A program made the position numbers and the translations under genes. Below the pieces are notes generated by a model, which did no database searches, had not been told where the DNA came from, and worked only from the letters and a program-made list of their open reading frames with translations. From Spiroplasma floricola 23-6 (GTDB lineage Bacteria; Bacillota_I; Bacilli_A; Mycoplasmatales; Mycoplasmataceae), in assembly GCF_002813555.1 (NCBI RefSeq), contig NZ_CP025057.1:980001-1044000 (forward strand): a stretch of 64,000 nucleotides of DNA. Direction: 5' to 3'. This document shows positions 55,084 to 64,000 of the stretch, piece by piece. Within the stretch, counting starts at the first letter, position 1, and every line of letters starts with the position of its first letter.

Positions 55084-55293
55084 ATATTTTTTTGCATTTT
55101 CTTGTTGTCTTGCAGTTCCATTACTACAACATGGACATTGTTTAGATAAGCATACTTGACAACTTATACATTTTAAGCAACTTCTACATCCATGGAATGA
55201 AGCGCTACATACTCTACAAGTATAACAATTGTGAGCTCCTCCTGGACAACAAATATCTTTATTTATTTCTGGTTTTTGATTTGGCAATGGCAT
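55075..55293 (-). CDS. Cysteine-rich mini-protein (13 Cys in 72 residues)
   Basis: No family recognised. Cysteines at 15, 16, 23, 26, 29, 36, 39, 42, 45, 48, 53, 55 and 56 form two CxxCxxC runs (the second extended to five Cys at spacing three), with His21 and His34. No leader or membrane segment, so it is cytoplasmic. Metallothionein-like or Fe-S/zinc storage is the natural guess; disulfide packing is less likely inside the cell. The strong AGGGGG site and terminator argue it is a real, well-translated gene. A 29-bp palindrome lies directly upstream. Confidence 0.8.
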   Translation of the reverse strand: MPLPNQKPEINKDICCPGGAHNCYTCRVCSASFHGCRSCLKCISCQVCLSKQCPCCSNGTARQQENAKKYNK

Positions 55294-55305
55294 AAAAATA
55301 CCCCC

Positions 55306-55334
55306 TATGTATAATCATACTATTATTATACATA
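55306..55334. promoter_or_regulatory. 29-bp palindrome upstream of the Cys-rich gene
   Basis: TATGTATAAT (55306-55315) and ATTATACATA (55325-55334) are perfect inverted copies around nine bases. The minus strand reading includes TATAAT, a likely -10, so a bound regulator would block transcription. No T-run, so not a terminator. Confidence 0.55.
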
Positions 55335-55338
55335 ATTA

Positions 55339-58300
55339 CTAGTTTACTAACAAGGTTAGAGGTCTTTTTTTAATTTGCATCATTGCAGCCATTCATCCAA
55401 TGTATAGAATTGCTCCTAGAATGATAGCTGATACAAATGGTATCCATGGTAAGCTAGGTAAAGCAATTAAGACTTTAAATTTACCTCAAACAAATATCTG
55501 AATGAGTTTCCATACTCCTATTGATGCAAAGAATGCAAATATATAACTTATTGCAGCTCCACTGACATATTTACCCATGACCATTCAATTAATTTGAGCA
55601 TTTGTATATCCAAGTGATCTCATAATAGTAATTACATTAATTGAATCTGTAATAATAATATTCATAATTACTATTAATAAAATAATTAGTAAAACTACAT
55701 CAATTAAAATATACAATAGCATTGCATTTGTCATTTTTCCTAAAATTTGATTTATGACTGATTTTAATATTGGTAAAGTAATTACTGATGAGCTCATGAA
55801 AAAGTTTCTTGATTTTGGTGATGTAGGTTTATAATCTCCAACTGAAGGAGCTAATATACTTGCTAGTCATGGTTCATTTTTAGTTGAAGCCATTGTATAT
55901 GTATCTCTTGAATAGGTAAAGTTTTTTTGAGATCCAGCTATATCTTGTAAATCAACTTTTCCATAACTTGCTTTTTTTGTACTAACAATTGAGTTGAACA
56001 TTAAATCATTCTGATCAAAAGAGTCTGATTTATTTACTTTTTTAAGAGTTGTTGTGTAATCTAGATAGATATCTTGCATTAATGTATCATTTTCATTAAT
56101 TGCAGCAATTCTTATTTTTAATAGAACATCTTTTCCTACAATAATATCAAATGTATCTCCTACTTTTTTATTTAATATTTTTGAAAGTCTATAAGAAATT
56201 ATTCCATTTAAATACTCATCATTATTTTCTCTTAACTCTTCTCATTGTGAGTTTTTTACAGATTTAAAGTTAACAACACTTCTTGCATCTCCCCCAATTT
56301 CACTTGTTGTATCAATTAACTTAATAAGTGAGTTTTCTATATCAACTTCACTATTATTTGTAATGTGATATGAAAGACTAGTTTGAAGTGCTTCTTTGTT
56401 ACCATTAAAAATAACATTATTTACACTTATTAAAGAATTAACTCCACTTTGCATTTTTGCAAAGGTAGACATAAGAGTTAAAAACTCATTACTAAATACT
56501 GGAGTCATATCTTTAGTAGCATAATTCTCACTACTAGTATTTTGATTTTGTGTATAGTCAATAATATATTTTTTAAATGACTCTATATCTCCACAACTGC
56601 CTTTATAGTTAATAGCAAAAGGAGAAATACAAGCAAATTTACCAATATCATCTAAAAATATTCCACCCATTTCTTCTGGTTTAATAGTTAAAATTGATTT
56701 GTCCATTGGTTTAACTATTTCTTTAATATTAATTTCACTAGGATTTTTATCTAGTGGAAAATTCAGTGCAATTAATGAAAATAGAGTTGCTTCTGTGGTA
56801 CCTCAATTACTTGATGAATCTCTAATATCAGATATGATATTCATTAATTTTGAAAAATTATTTGTTGTTTGGTAAATAGAATCAGCTTGATTTGAGTTTT
56901 TTACATAATCTTCTACTTTTTGATCTTTTATATTAGTAAATTTAATACCATAATCTTCTCTTGTTATATCTTTAGAAATTTTCTTAGATTTAGCAGTAAT
57001 ATGCATTGCTTTATTGAAGTTATATGTATGATCAACTTCTTTAGAATAAATGTTGTATCCACCTTCAATCATATTTGTAATTACAGGCATTGCTCTTAAT
57101 TGCAATGTAAACAAAAAGGAGCTAAATAAAAATAATCCCATAATTAAAGCAAATTTACCTTTTCCAGCAGAAACAAAAGCATGTTGCATCCTAAATGTAA
57201 ATCCTTTATTTTTATTTTTTAATGATTTTAATATTAGTCAATTTACAAATGAGTAAATTAAAGCTGGAAAGAATATTATTTTTAATACCAGTACAATATA
57301 ATCTGATTTTCCTTTTTTAGGACCTGTTGTTAATAAAGCAAGAGCTCCTTCATTTAAAAATCTAAATATTATTAAATAACTCAGTCCAGCAAATAGTAAA
57401 GGAATAATTACTATTATTATAAATAAAAATACTGGCGAAGTATAAATTGTCTGATAGTCAAATATAACAAATGTATTAAATTGTTTTGTTGCAGAATCTA
57501 TTTGAAATGGAAATGATAATAGATACCCTATTCCTATCCCTATAATCATTGTTAAAAATGTCTTTACAGAAAATACCCATGTAAGTTCTGTTGTTTTATA
57601 ACCAAGAGATTTAAATACTCCAAGTTGTTTTCTTGTATTATTTATTTCTTTTTTAAGGACAAATAATATAAACATAAATCCTAATAAAAATAGAATTATT
57701 CCAATTACTATATATATTCAAGTTATTATATATAAATTAATTAGTTGCTTAATACTTGTATGAGATTTAGATTCTTTAAACATTGTAGTTCCAGGAACTA
57801 TAACTGATAATAATTTTTGTTGATTATTTTCATCAATGCTTAATATATTAGATGTCAAAATCTCATTTAAATTATAATTATTTGTATTTTTTGAAATATA
57901 TGTTTCTGCTCAAAAATCTAATTTGAATCCTGAAGTAGCATTAAGCTTATAATTATTAGTTAGAAAAATTTCATTAAATGAATAGCCACTTTCTGAATCT
58001 GTATTTTTTTCTTCCTCATAGGTTGAAAAGAAACTTTCATGAACAAAAATCTGTGAATAGTTTTTAATTGAATCTTTAAATGAACTAAATCCTAATGGTG
58101 TTAAAGCTGAATATTTAGATCCAATACCTACAATATCAAATTCCTTTACTGTTTTTTTATCAATTTTTGATCCTTCAAATTTTTGATCTACTCCTAAATT
58201 TAATTTATCTCCAATTTTTTTATTTTGCTTTTTAGCAAATCCACTACTTATTACAATTTCGTTTCTTTTTTCTGGTAGTCTACCTTTTTCTAAAACAACA

Positions 58301-59064
58301 TTGTTTATATTATATTCATCAGTCCCACCCAATGCAGTTGCATTAGAAAGATTATAAACAAAATGATCATCTGCTCCCTTAAGCATTTGAAAGTTTGCAT
58401 TTAAAAATAGTTCAAATTGAAATTCTCCATTTGATTGGTTTTTTAATTGATTTAAAATTGAATAAACTACATAATTTTTGAAATTTCTATTTTTATAATT
58501 AAATTGTTTTCCCCCTGAAATTTGATCTTTTGCTTCTTTAGTAAAAATTTCTTCTACTTTTAAAGTACGTGTTTTATTTTCTTCTGTTCTAAATGAAGTT
58601 GAAACGTATTTATCTCCACAAATATAATATAAATATATAACTTTTTTAACAGTTTCAATTTCTTCTTGTCTAATCAATTCTTCAATATTATTTGGTTTGT
58701 TTTCAAATTGACCATTAACTATTTCCTTAGAATAGTCTTTAATTAATTTTTTGGTTTCTGTACTAAATCATTCATCAGGTATTGCAAGTTTAAAGTTCAT
58801 ATCATCATATTTAAAATTCATTTCTTTATTATTTCAAATATACTCTTCTATAAACTCATCAGTCATAACACCATTATTTTGTCATTGTTCTTGTCACATG
58901 TTTGTTTCTTTTTTTACTGAAGATGATTTCAAAGAAAGTTGAAGTGGAGTTGATAACATACCAAAAATTAGCATAGTAAATATCATTAAGAATAAAACTG
59001 TTCCCAATGTTTCTACTCAAGCCTTTATGAAGGCTTTCATATAAGATTTAAATATATTTTTCAT
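55339..59064 (-). CDS. Giant FtsX-like ABC permease
   Basis: 1241 residues. N-terminal membrane segment, a ~380-residue extracytoplasmic domain, then a FtsX core (FVLKKEINNTRKQLGVFKSLGY...), a further membrane segment with a second large extracytoplasmic domain, and a C-terminal FtsX core (ITIMRSLGYTNAQIN). This is the MacB/LolE-like 'mechanotransmission' type duplicated in one chain, common in Spiroplasma. The ATPase is not in the window. SD AAAGGAA before ATG. Confidence 0.88.
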
Positions 59065-59081
59065 TTTTTATTCCTTTCTAT

Positions 59082-59846
59082 TTAATAAATTAGAATTGAT
59101 ACTGGTGGACATTTTCCCTTTAATTGATTACTTAAAAAATCACTTCTTTTAGCTGATATTCTATTTTTTTGATTAGAATCATAAAAATATAGCTGCTTAA
59201 CTGTTGCATTATATATGTTTAAAATTAATTCCTTAATTTCTGAAAATTTTATAGATAAAAAATTAATAAATTTTATAAATATAAAATATAATTTCTTACT
59301 AATTTTTTTTACATAATTATTTTCAACTTTTTTATTAGTTTTTATTAACTTTAATACATTAAAAATAATAAAAATACTTATGAATTCAAAAAATGCAAAT
59401 GATATTAAAGATAAAATTAATTTCTTTATAAAAATTATTCCACTCATTTCAATAGTTTTAACTGCTTTTCCTTGTGATATCACAGAAATGAAAATAATAA
59501 AACATGAGATAAATAAAACCAAATAACTTCCTGGATTTAAATATACTCTTATTTTTTTTATTAAATCATTAAATAAATGATTATTATTTTGATTAAACTT
59601 CATTTTTTTAACATAACTTACAGTCTTAAAATAATTAAATAATTTATATCCATAAATAAAAGCAACAAAAAAACCTAAATTAAATAATCCAAAAAGCATA
59701 TTATAATTTGAAATTACCAGACTTTTTGTTATACAAATTTTTGCTATTGCAAATAAACAAAAAACTAAAAGAAGAATAATTATTGAACTAATCATTACAG
59801 AAAAAAAAGTTTTATTTTTATTTATTTTTTTAAAAAAAGAATTCAC
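59082..59846 (-). CDS. Unrecognised membrane protein beside the FtsX permease
   Basis: 254 residues with about four membrane segments (near 17-38, 48-66, 106-126 and 138-165) and a basic C-terminal tail. Starts with GTG behind GAGGAG and ends 17 bp before the permease start, so the two are co-transcribed. No family recognised. Confidence 0.7.
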   Translation of the reverse strand: MNSFFKKINKNKTFFSVMISSIIILLLVFCLFAIAKICITKSLVISNYNMLFGLFNLGFFVAFIYGYKLFNYFKTVSYVKKMKFNQNNNHLFNDLIKKIRVYLNPGSYLVLFISCFIIFISVISQGKAVKTIEMSGIIFIKKLILSLISFAFFEFISIFIIFNVLKLIKTNKKVENNYVKKISKKLYFIFIKFINFLSIKFSEIKELILNIYNATVKQLYFYDSNQKNRISAKRSDFLSNQLKGKCPPVSILIY

Positions 59847-59894
59847 AATTGCTCCTCATATCTCAAATTATTTTTATTATATATCATTAAAGAC

Positions 59895-59930
59895 AAAAAA
59901 AAAAAAAAAATAATTCTCAGAGAATTATTC
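59895..59930 (-). terminator. Intrinsic terminator after fakA
   Basis: Minus strand AATAATTC / GAATTATT followed by 15 Ts, just past the fakA stop. Confidence 0.85.
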
Positions 59931-59934
59931 TAAA

Positions 59935-61578
59935 TTATTCAATACCTATGATAAATGAATATACTTCTTGTTGCGCATCAATTACTTCATACTCAACATC
60001 ATGATTTTCATCTAAATATTTACGTAAATCATTTATATCCTTAAATGATGCATCTTGGCCTGTAAAAATTGTTAGAATTTCAGTTTTTGAAGTAATGAAT
60101 TTTGACATAAATTGACTAAAAATATTACGCAATGATTTTGTAGATGCTATTATTTTGTTATCAGCTGTCATCATATATTCGCCAGTTTTTATAGTTATAC
60201 CATCAATTGTTGCATCTCTTGCTGCTTTATTAATTGAGATTGAAACAACATTTTTAAGTGCCTTTGCAATATTTGATTCATTTTTTTTAGTACTTTCATC
60301 TGCATCTAAATTTAAATAAGCTGTCATTCCTTGAGGAATAGTTTTTGTTTCAATAACAGTAACTTTTGACATCTTTTCTAAATCTTTTGCTTGTTTTGCA
60401 GCTAATAAAACATTTGAATCATTTGGAAATATATATACTTTTTTGGCATCAACTGCTTCAATTGCCTTTAAAAAATCCTTTGTTGATGGATTCATTTTTG
60501 CTCCACCATTGATAACATAATCAAAATTTAATTCATTTTTAAAATAATCTTGCATTCCTTTTGATCTAACAACAGCAATTGTTCCAACTTCGTTTTTTAA
60601 TTTACGTTGTTCTTGAGCTGAATTTCTTACCAAAGAATGATCAGATGTATTAGCAACATGTTTATCAGCTTGTAAAGTCATGTTTTCAGCTTTAATAGTT
60701 CTAAATTCTCCAAACTGTTGTAAGTATGATAATACTTGACCTGGCATTAAAGCATGAGTATGTATTTTTAAAATATCTCCATCAATTACTGCAACAATTG
60801 ATGTATTTCCATATTGTTCAAATGTGTTTCTTACTGTATCAACTTCTAATTTATCTATATACTCTTCATTAAGCATAACAATTGCTTCAGTACAATAGCC
60901 AAATTCATCTTCTATGGCCATTTCTATATTTGCCCCTGTATTTTCTTCAAGTTTTTTTAATTTTGCAATAGGTTTATGTTTTTCAACAAAGTACTTCATT
61001 CCTTCAAAAAATTTAACTAAACCATATCCTCCACTGTCAACAACTCCAACTTCTTTTAAAGCTGGCAATAAATCTGGTGTTCTCTCTAAAGACTCATTAG
61101 CAGCTAATACTAACTTATCTCAAAAATCAACGGGAGTTAAATCCTCAGTTATGTTATTTACAAATTCGCTTGTTTCACGAATAACAGTTAAAATAGTTCC
61201 CTCAACAGGTTTCATAACAGCTGCATAAGCTACTTCTTTGGCTTTAATAAAAGAATCCTTTCATGTTTCTAAATCTAAGTCTTCTTTATCTTTCATTCCA
61301 TTAGAAAAACCTTTGATAATTTGAGAGAAAATAACACCCGAGTTTCCACGAGCGCCCATAATTAGACCTCTAGAAAATTTGCTCATTAATGAGCCAATTT
61401 TATCGAAATCTTCATTTTCAATTTCTGCAAATCCATTGGTACAAGTTAAATTCATATTTGTTCCAGTATCTCCATCTGGTACAGGAAAAACATTTAGCTT
61501 ATCTATATGGGGATAATTATTATACAAATTATTAACTCCACTAGTTATCATACCTTTTAAAATTTGTGCATTTTTCAT
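59935..61578 (-). CDS. fakA: Fatty acid kinase catalytic subunit FakA (DAK2 domain)
   Basis: 547 residues. N-terminal DAK2 kinase domain: FPVPDGDTGTNMNLT, GARGNSGVIFSQI and DSGGYGLVKF; the C-terminal half is the DAK1-like FakA domain ending in SFIIGIE. With a FakB partner it phosphorylates exogenous fatty acids to acyl phosphates, the substrate class handled with PlsX in this window. Fits an organism that scavenges fatty acids. It is 118 bp after the Gls24-like gene, which has its own terminator. Confidence 0.93.
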
Positions 61579-61635
61579 AGTATTGTCACCCTCTAAACTA
61601 TATTACTTCTTTATTATTTAAAAATAAAAAATAAT

Positions 61636-61660
61636 AAAAAATTGCAAATATTTATTTGCC
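61636..61660 (-). terminator. Terminator-like hairpin between the Gls24-like gene and fakA
   Basis: Minus strand GCAAAT / ATTTGC with 4-nt loop followed by AATTTTTTATT. Read-through to fakA may still occur, as these genes are usually linked. Confidence 0.6.
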
Positions 61661-61696
61661 AGATTATAAGTATATATTGATTAAATAAAAATATTG

Positions 61697-62008
61697 CTAA
61701 ATTACAATAAGATCATCTACTGCAACATCCACTATATAATTTCGCACGAATTGTGATAGTTTTTCCAATTCATACTTTACACGTATTTGAACTTCTTTAA
61801 CAACGTCACTTATGTTAACTCCATTAATTAAAATTATATGCACTTTTACCCTATTTGTTGTATCTGCAGTTGTTATTTCTACTGCTTTTGAAATATCATC
61901 TGTTTTTAATTCTGATTCTAATTTAGCTGTAAAATTAGCAAAAGAAGCAACTCCAGGAACTGTAACAACAGCATTTGATATTGAGTCTAAAATATCTTTT
62001 TCAAGCAT
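61697..62008 (-). CDS. Asp23/Gls24-family protein (YloU-like)
   Basis: 103 residues: VPGVASFANF near the start, VHIILINGVNISDVVKEVQIRVKYEL in the middle and VDVAVDDLIVI at the end, matching the short YloU group that precedes fakA (yloV) in Firmicutes. Start ATG (62008) follows GGGGGA. Role near the envelope or fatty acid uptake is suggested by context only. Confidence 0.88.
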   Translation of the reverse strand: MLEKDILDSISNAVVTVPGVASFANFTAKLESELKTDDISKAVEITTADTTNRVKVHIILINGVNISDVVKEVQIRVKYELEKLSQFVRNYIVDVAVDDLIVI

Positions 62009-62041
62009 AAGGATTCCCCCATTAAAATTTAATAAATGCAT

Positions 62042-62058
62042 TTATCTAATCTAGATAA
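62042..62058. promoter_or_regulatory. Perfect 7-bp inverted repeat in the leader of the Gls24-like gene
   Basis: TTATCTA-ATC-TAGATAA, 34 bp before the minus-strand start. The 221-bp divergent gap to rpmB otherwise holds only AT-rich promoter-like sequence. Confidence 0.3.
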
Positions 62059-62176
62059 CATGTTGATCATGATGCCACGTTTCAAATTAGTACAAACATA
62101 TTTTACACTAATAGTAAAAATAAATAAACCATTAAGATATTAAAGTTGAAATATTTCTAAATAATAATTAAATATA

Positions 62177-62206
62177 TTGTTGTATTTTAAACTTAATTAT
62201 TATATT
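62177..62206 (+). promoter_or_regulatory. Putative rpmB promoter
   Basis: TTGTTG (62177-62182), an 18-base spacer and TATATT (62201-62206), 24 bp before the rpmB start. Confidence 0.5.
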
Positions 62207-62229
62207 ATTTATAGGTCCGAGGTGAAAAT

Positions 62230-62421
62230 ATGGCAAGAAAAGACGGTTTAACAGGTAAAGGTCCTTTGTCAGGTAATTCAAGATCACATGCTATGAATGC
62301 CAACAAAAGAAAATGAAACCTTAATTTACAGAAAGTTCAAGTAATGGATGAAAATGGTAAAGTTATGACTTTAAAAGTTTCAGCCAGAACACTTAGAACT
62401 TTGAAAAAAATAACCAATTAG
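62230..62421 (+). CDS. rpmB: Ribosomal protein L28
   Basis: 63 residues, the standard L28 length: [21 protein letters not shown] with the conserved SHA, and a basic C-terminus (LRTLKKITN). Of the Cys-free type: no CxxC zinc motif. SD GAGGTG before ATG. Single-gene unit with a terminator. Confidence 0.95.
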
Positions 62422-62441
62422 CAAAATAAAAAAACTACAAT

Positions 62442-62476
62442 AAAAAAAAGAAACTCAAAGAAGTTTCTTTTTTTTA
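62442..62476 (+). terminator. Intrinsic terminator after rpmB
   Basis: AGAAACT / AGTTTCT with a 6-nt loop and T-run; A-run on the left. Confidence 0.85.
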
Positions 62477-62497
62477 TATATAATTATTATTGGTTAT

Positions 62498-62580
62498 GCC
62501 CTCTTGGCGGAATTGGTAGACGCAGCAGACTCAAAATCTGCCGAGAAATCGTATCGGTTCGACTCCGATAGAGGGCACCA
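62498..62580 (+). tRNA. tRNA-Leu (anticodon CAA)
   Basis: Acceptor GCCCTCT pairs with AGAGGGC; anticodon stem GCAGA/TCTGC with loop CTCAAAA gives CAA, reading UUG. Class II variable arm and T-arm GGTTCGACTCC are present. The 3' CCA is encoded. TATATAAT-like sequence about 15 bp upstream could be its -10. Confidence 0.95.
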
Positions 62581-62588
62581 GTTTGAAA

Positions 62589-62627
62589 ATAAAACAGATT
62601 ACAATTATGTAATCTGTTTTTTTATTT
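62589..62627. terminator. Bidirectional terminator between tRNA-Leu and thiN
   Basis: AAAACAGATTACA / TGTAATCTGTTTT perfect arms with 4-nt loop and T-rich tail; overlaps the thiN stop. Confidence 0.85.
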
Positions 62628-63242
62628 CGTCATTATAATCATTAATTCTTCTTTACAAACTATTTTAGGATTTACATAAGATATAAATTCATTTGAATAA
62701 GCAAATGAGTTAAAAGCTTCTAGATTTGCTTCTTTGACTTCATATTTCATTCCTTCAATTGTTATTATATTTTCTTTTAAACTAAATAATGAAACATATG
62801 TATAGTCTTGATAATTATTAAAATCCAAACTATTCTCCCCAGAGTTTAATTTAAATATTACAGAATTATCATTTATTACTTTTAAATTATGCTTAAAAAC
62901 ATATTCAATTATTGTTAAATTCATATCATATCTTTTACTAGGATTAACTACCATTGTAATATCTTTATAGTTCATACTTTTTAAATGATAAATTGCTGCA
63001 ATGCCATCTAAAAAATCTTTTTTTGAGTTAAAAGATATAAACTCTTTGGATTTTTCTTTTATTAATTTTAGTTCACTATCTGTTACTTGATCAAAATCAG
63101 ACATTGAAATATCAATTGATACTTGTTTTTCTATTAAGTCTAAACAGCCTCTTTCAATACCCACAATTAAGTGAGTTTTTTCAAATAATTTTAAATTAAT
63201 ATTAGTTTTAGAAATAACTAGTAAAGCTTTTTTATCCTTCAA
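62622..63242 (-). CDS. thiN: Thiamine pyrophosphokinase
   Basis: 206 residues. The catalytic-domain motif SMSDFDQV (usually GDFDS) and KDFLDGIAAIYHL are recognisable; the C-terminal beta domain fits ThiN. It converts thiamine to thiamine diphosphate, needed by pyruvate dehydrogenase and transketolase. Start TTG overlaps the rpe end by 11 bp, nine bases after AGAGGA. The order rsgA-rpe-thiN is classic Firmicutes. Confidence 0.78.
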   Translation of the reverse strand: MKDKKALLVISKTNINLKLFEKTHLIVGIERGCLDLIEKQVSIDISMSDFDQVTDSELKLIKEKSKEFISFNSKKDFLDGIAAIYHLKSMNYKDITMVVNPSKRYDMNLTIIEYVFKHNLKVINDNSVIFKLNSGENSLDFNNYQDYTYVSLFSLKENIITIEGMKYEVKEANLEAFNSFAYSNEFISYVNPKIVCKEELMIIMTK

Positions 63243-63906
63243 GTTTTGAAATCCTCTCTTCTAGATTTTTAATTTTAGAATCTACTAAATAACTTCCAGC
63301 AACAATCATATCAACACCAGCTTCTTGAACTGACTTATAAGTATCTTCGTTAATTCCTCCATCAACTTGTATTAAATATTGATAATTATTAGTATTTCTA
63401 ATTTCATTTAGTAATCTTATTTTATCCAATGATTTTTTTATAAAACTTTGTCCGCCAAAACCAGGATTAACGCTCATTACTAAAATATTTTGTAAATTCG
63501 GTAAGTATTTCTTTATTTTATTAATTTCTGTGTTTGGATTAATTGATAAAGAAGCATTTATATTATTTTTTTTGCAAAATTTAATAAAATCTATTAATTG
63601 CTTTTTATTTAATGCTTCATAATGCATTGTAACCTGTTTAACATTTTTTTGAATAAAAGGTTTTAAATAATCTTCAACTGAGAACCCAACTATTTTAACC
63701 ATTAAATGAAGATCCATTTTAAAATCATAATTATTAACTATATCTGAAAGTATTTTTGGTCCAAAAGATAAATTTGGTACAAAGTTATAATCCATTACAT
63801 CATAGTGAATTCATTTTATTTTAGCTTTTTTTAATTTATCCAAATCTGATTTAAGTTCTAAAAAATTAGCTGTTAAAATACTTGGAGCCACTATATATTT
63901 TTTCAT
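63232..63906 (-). CDS. rpe: Ribulose-phosphate 3-epimerase
   Basis: 224 residues, TIM barrel. APSILTANF at the start, HLMV, the signature MSVNPGFGGQSF and IQVDGGIN with metal and phosphate ligands. Interconverts ribulose-5-P and xylulose-5-P. SD GAAGGAG. Overlaps the upstream gene by one base (TAATG). Confidence 0.93.
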
Positions 63907-64000
63907 TAATATTTTCTCCTTCTATTTTGTTCTTCAATTTCTAATTGAACTTTTACATAATCATTGTATATAAATTCTGGAAACACTTTTTGTTCTACAG
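63906..64000 (-). CDS. C-terminal end of a gene upstream of rpe, probably rsgA (cut by window edge)
   Basis: The last 30 codons only: ends YNDYVKVQLEIEEQNRRRKY then TAA, with a basic tail as in the GTPase RsgA. Identity is inferred mostly from gene order (rsgA-rpe-thiN). Confidence 0.5.
   Translation of the reverse strand, partial: VEQKVFPEFIYNDYVKVQLEIEEQNRRRKY

Noticed and set aside
1-64000. Many apparent broken genes and frameshifts under the standard code
   Set aside because: All of those I followed (for example gapN, treB, smc, pstCA, phnE, the permease at 55-59 kb) join smoothly when UGA is read as Trp, so these are not pseudogenes.
1-64000. CRISPR arrays, insertion sequences, prophage genes, rRNA operon, replication origin
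   Set aside because: No regularly spaced repeats, transposase motifs, phage structural genes, rRNA sequence or dnaA-box clusters were found on reading both strands.

Overview
The window is AT-rich DNA from a wall-less bacterium of the Mollicutes, most likely a Spiroplasma or close Entomoplasmatales relative. Nearly every long reading frame only closes if UGA is read as tryptophan (genetic code 4). Lipoproteins carry the Spiroplasma-style leader (MKKLLxxLxxxSL...VxxC). Metabolism is fermentative and import-based: glycolytic enzymes, trehalose PTS, a SUF Fe-S system and ABC importers. With code 4 every gene reads through intact; I see no insertion sequence, prophage or CRISPR array.

Layout. 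1-8.2 kb, minus strand: a large membrane protein cut by the window edge, a PAP2 lipid phosphatase, GapN, a SpoU RNA methylase, an unknown protein, dimeric dUTPase, Pgi and an S1-domain protein. 8.3-13.6 kb: an Nfu scaffold and a small Cys-containing membrane protein (plus strand) face the sufCDSUB operon (minus). 13.8-19.3 kb: two tandem lipoproteins, a HIT protein and the exonuclease YhaM. 19.7-26 kb: a trehalose locus with a GntR/TreR regulator, a lipoprotein, the IIBC permease and a small membrane protein on plus, convergent with a GH65 phosphorylase and beta-phosphoglucomutase on minus. Near-identical TGTATATACA palindromes tie the halves together. 26-33.5 kb: a pseudo-E2 protein, an unknown, TrmFO/RlmFO, CutC, metK under a SAM-I riboswitch, and a hydrolase-like membrane protein. 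33.6-37.6 kb: YmdB, YlxM, FtsY, a secreted protein and NrnA. 37.6-42.6 kb: a PhnDCE-type ABC importer preceded by a guanine-class riboswitch. 42.7-50.2 kb: LemA with a partner membrane protein, then a complete phosphate system (pstS, fused pstCA, pstB, phoU). 50.2-55 kb: plsX-rnc-smc. 55-62 kb: a 72-aa Cys-rich protein, a giant FtsX-like permease, an unknown membrane protein, FakA and a Gls24-like protein. 62.2-64 kb: rpmB, tRNA-Leu, then thiN, rpe and the end of a probable rsgA.

The genes form tight operons, often with one-base stop/start overlaps (TAATG or TAGTG), separated by strong hairpin-plus-T terminators. The most unusual points are: a guanine-type riboswitch with terminator in front of a 'phosphonate' importer, implying a purine-related substrate; a dihydrolipoyl-acyltransferase-like protein that has lost both the lipoyl lysine and the catalytic His-Asp motif; a 13-cysteine mini-protein behind a 29-bp palindrome; and a trehalose-6-phosphate phosphorylase route with shared operators. 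All functions are inferred from reading the sequence; no database search was run.
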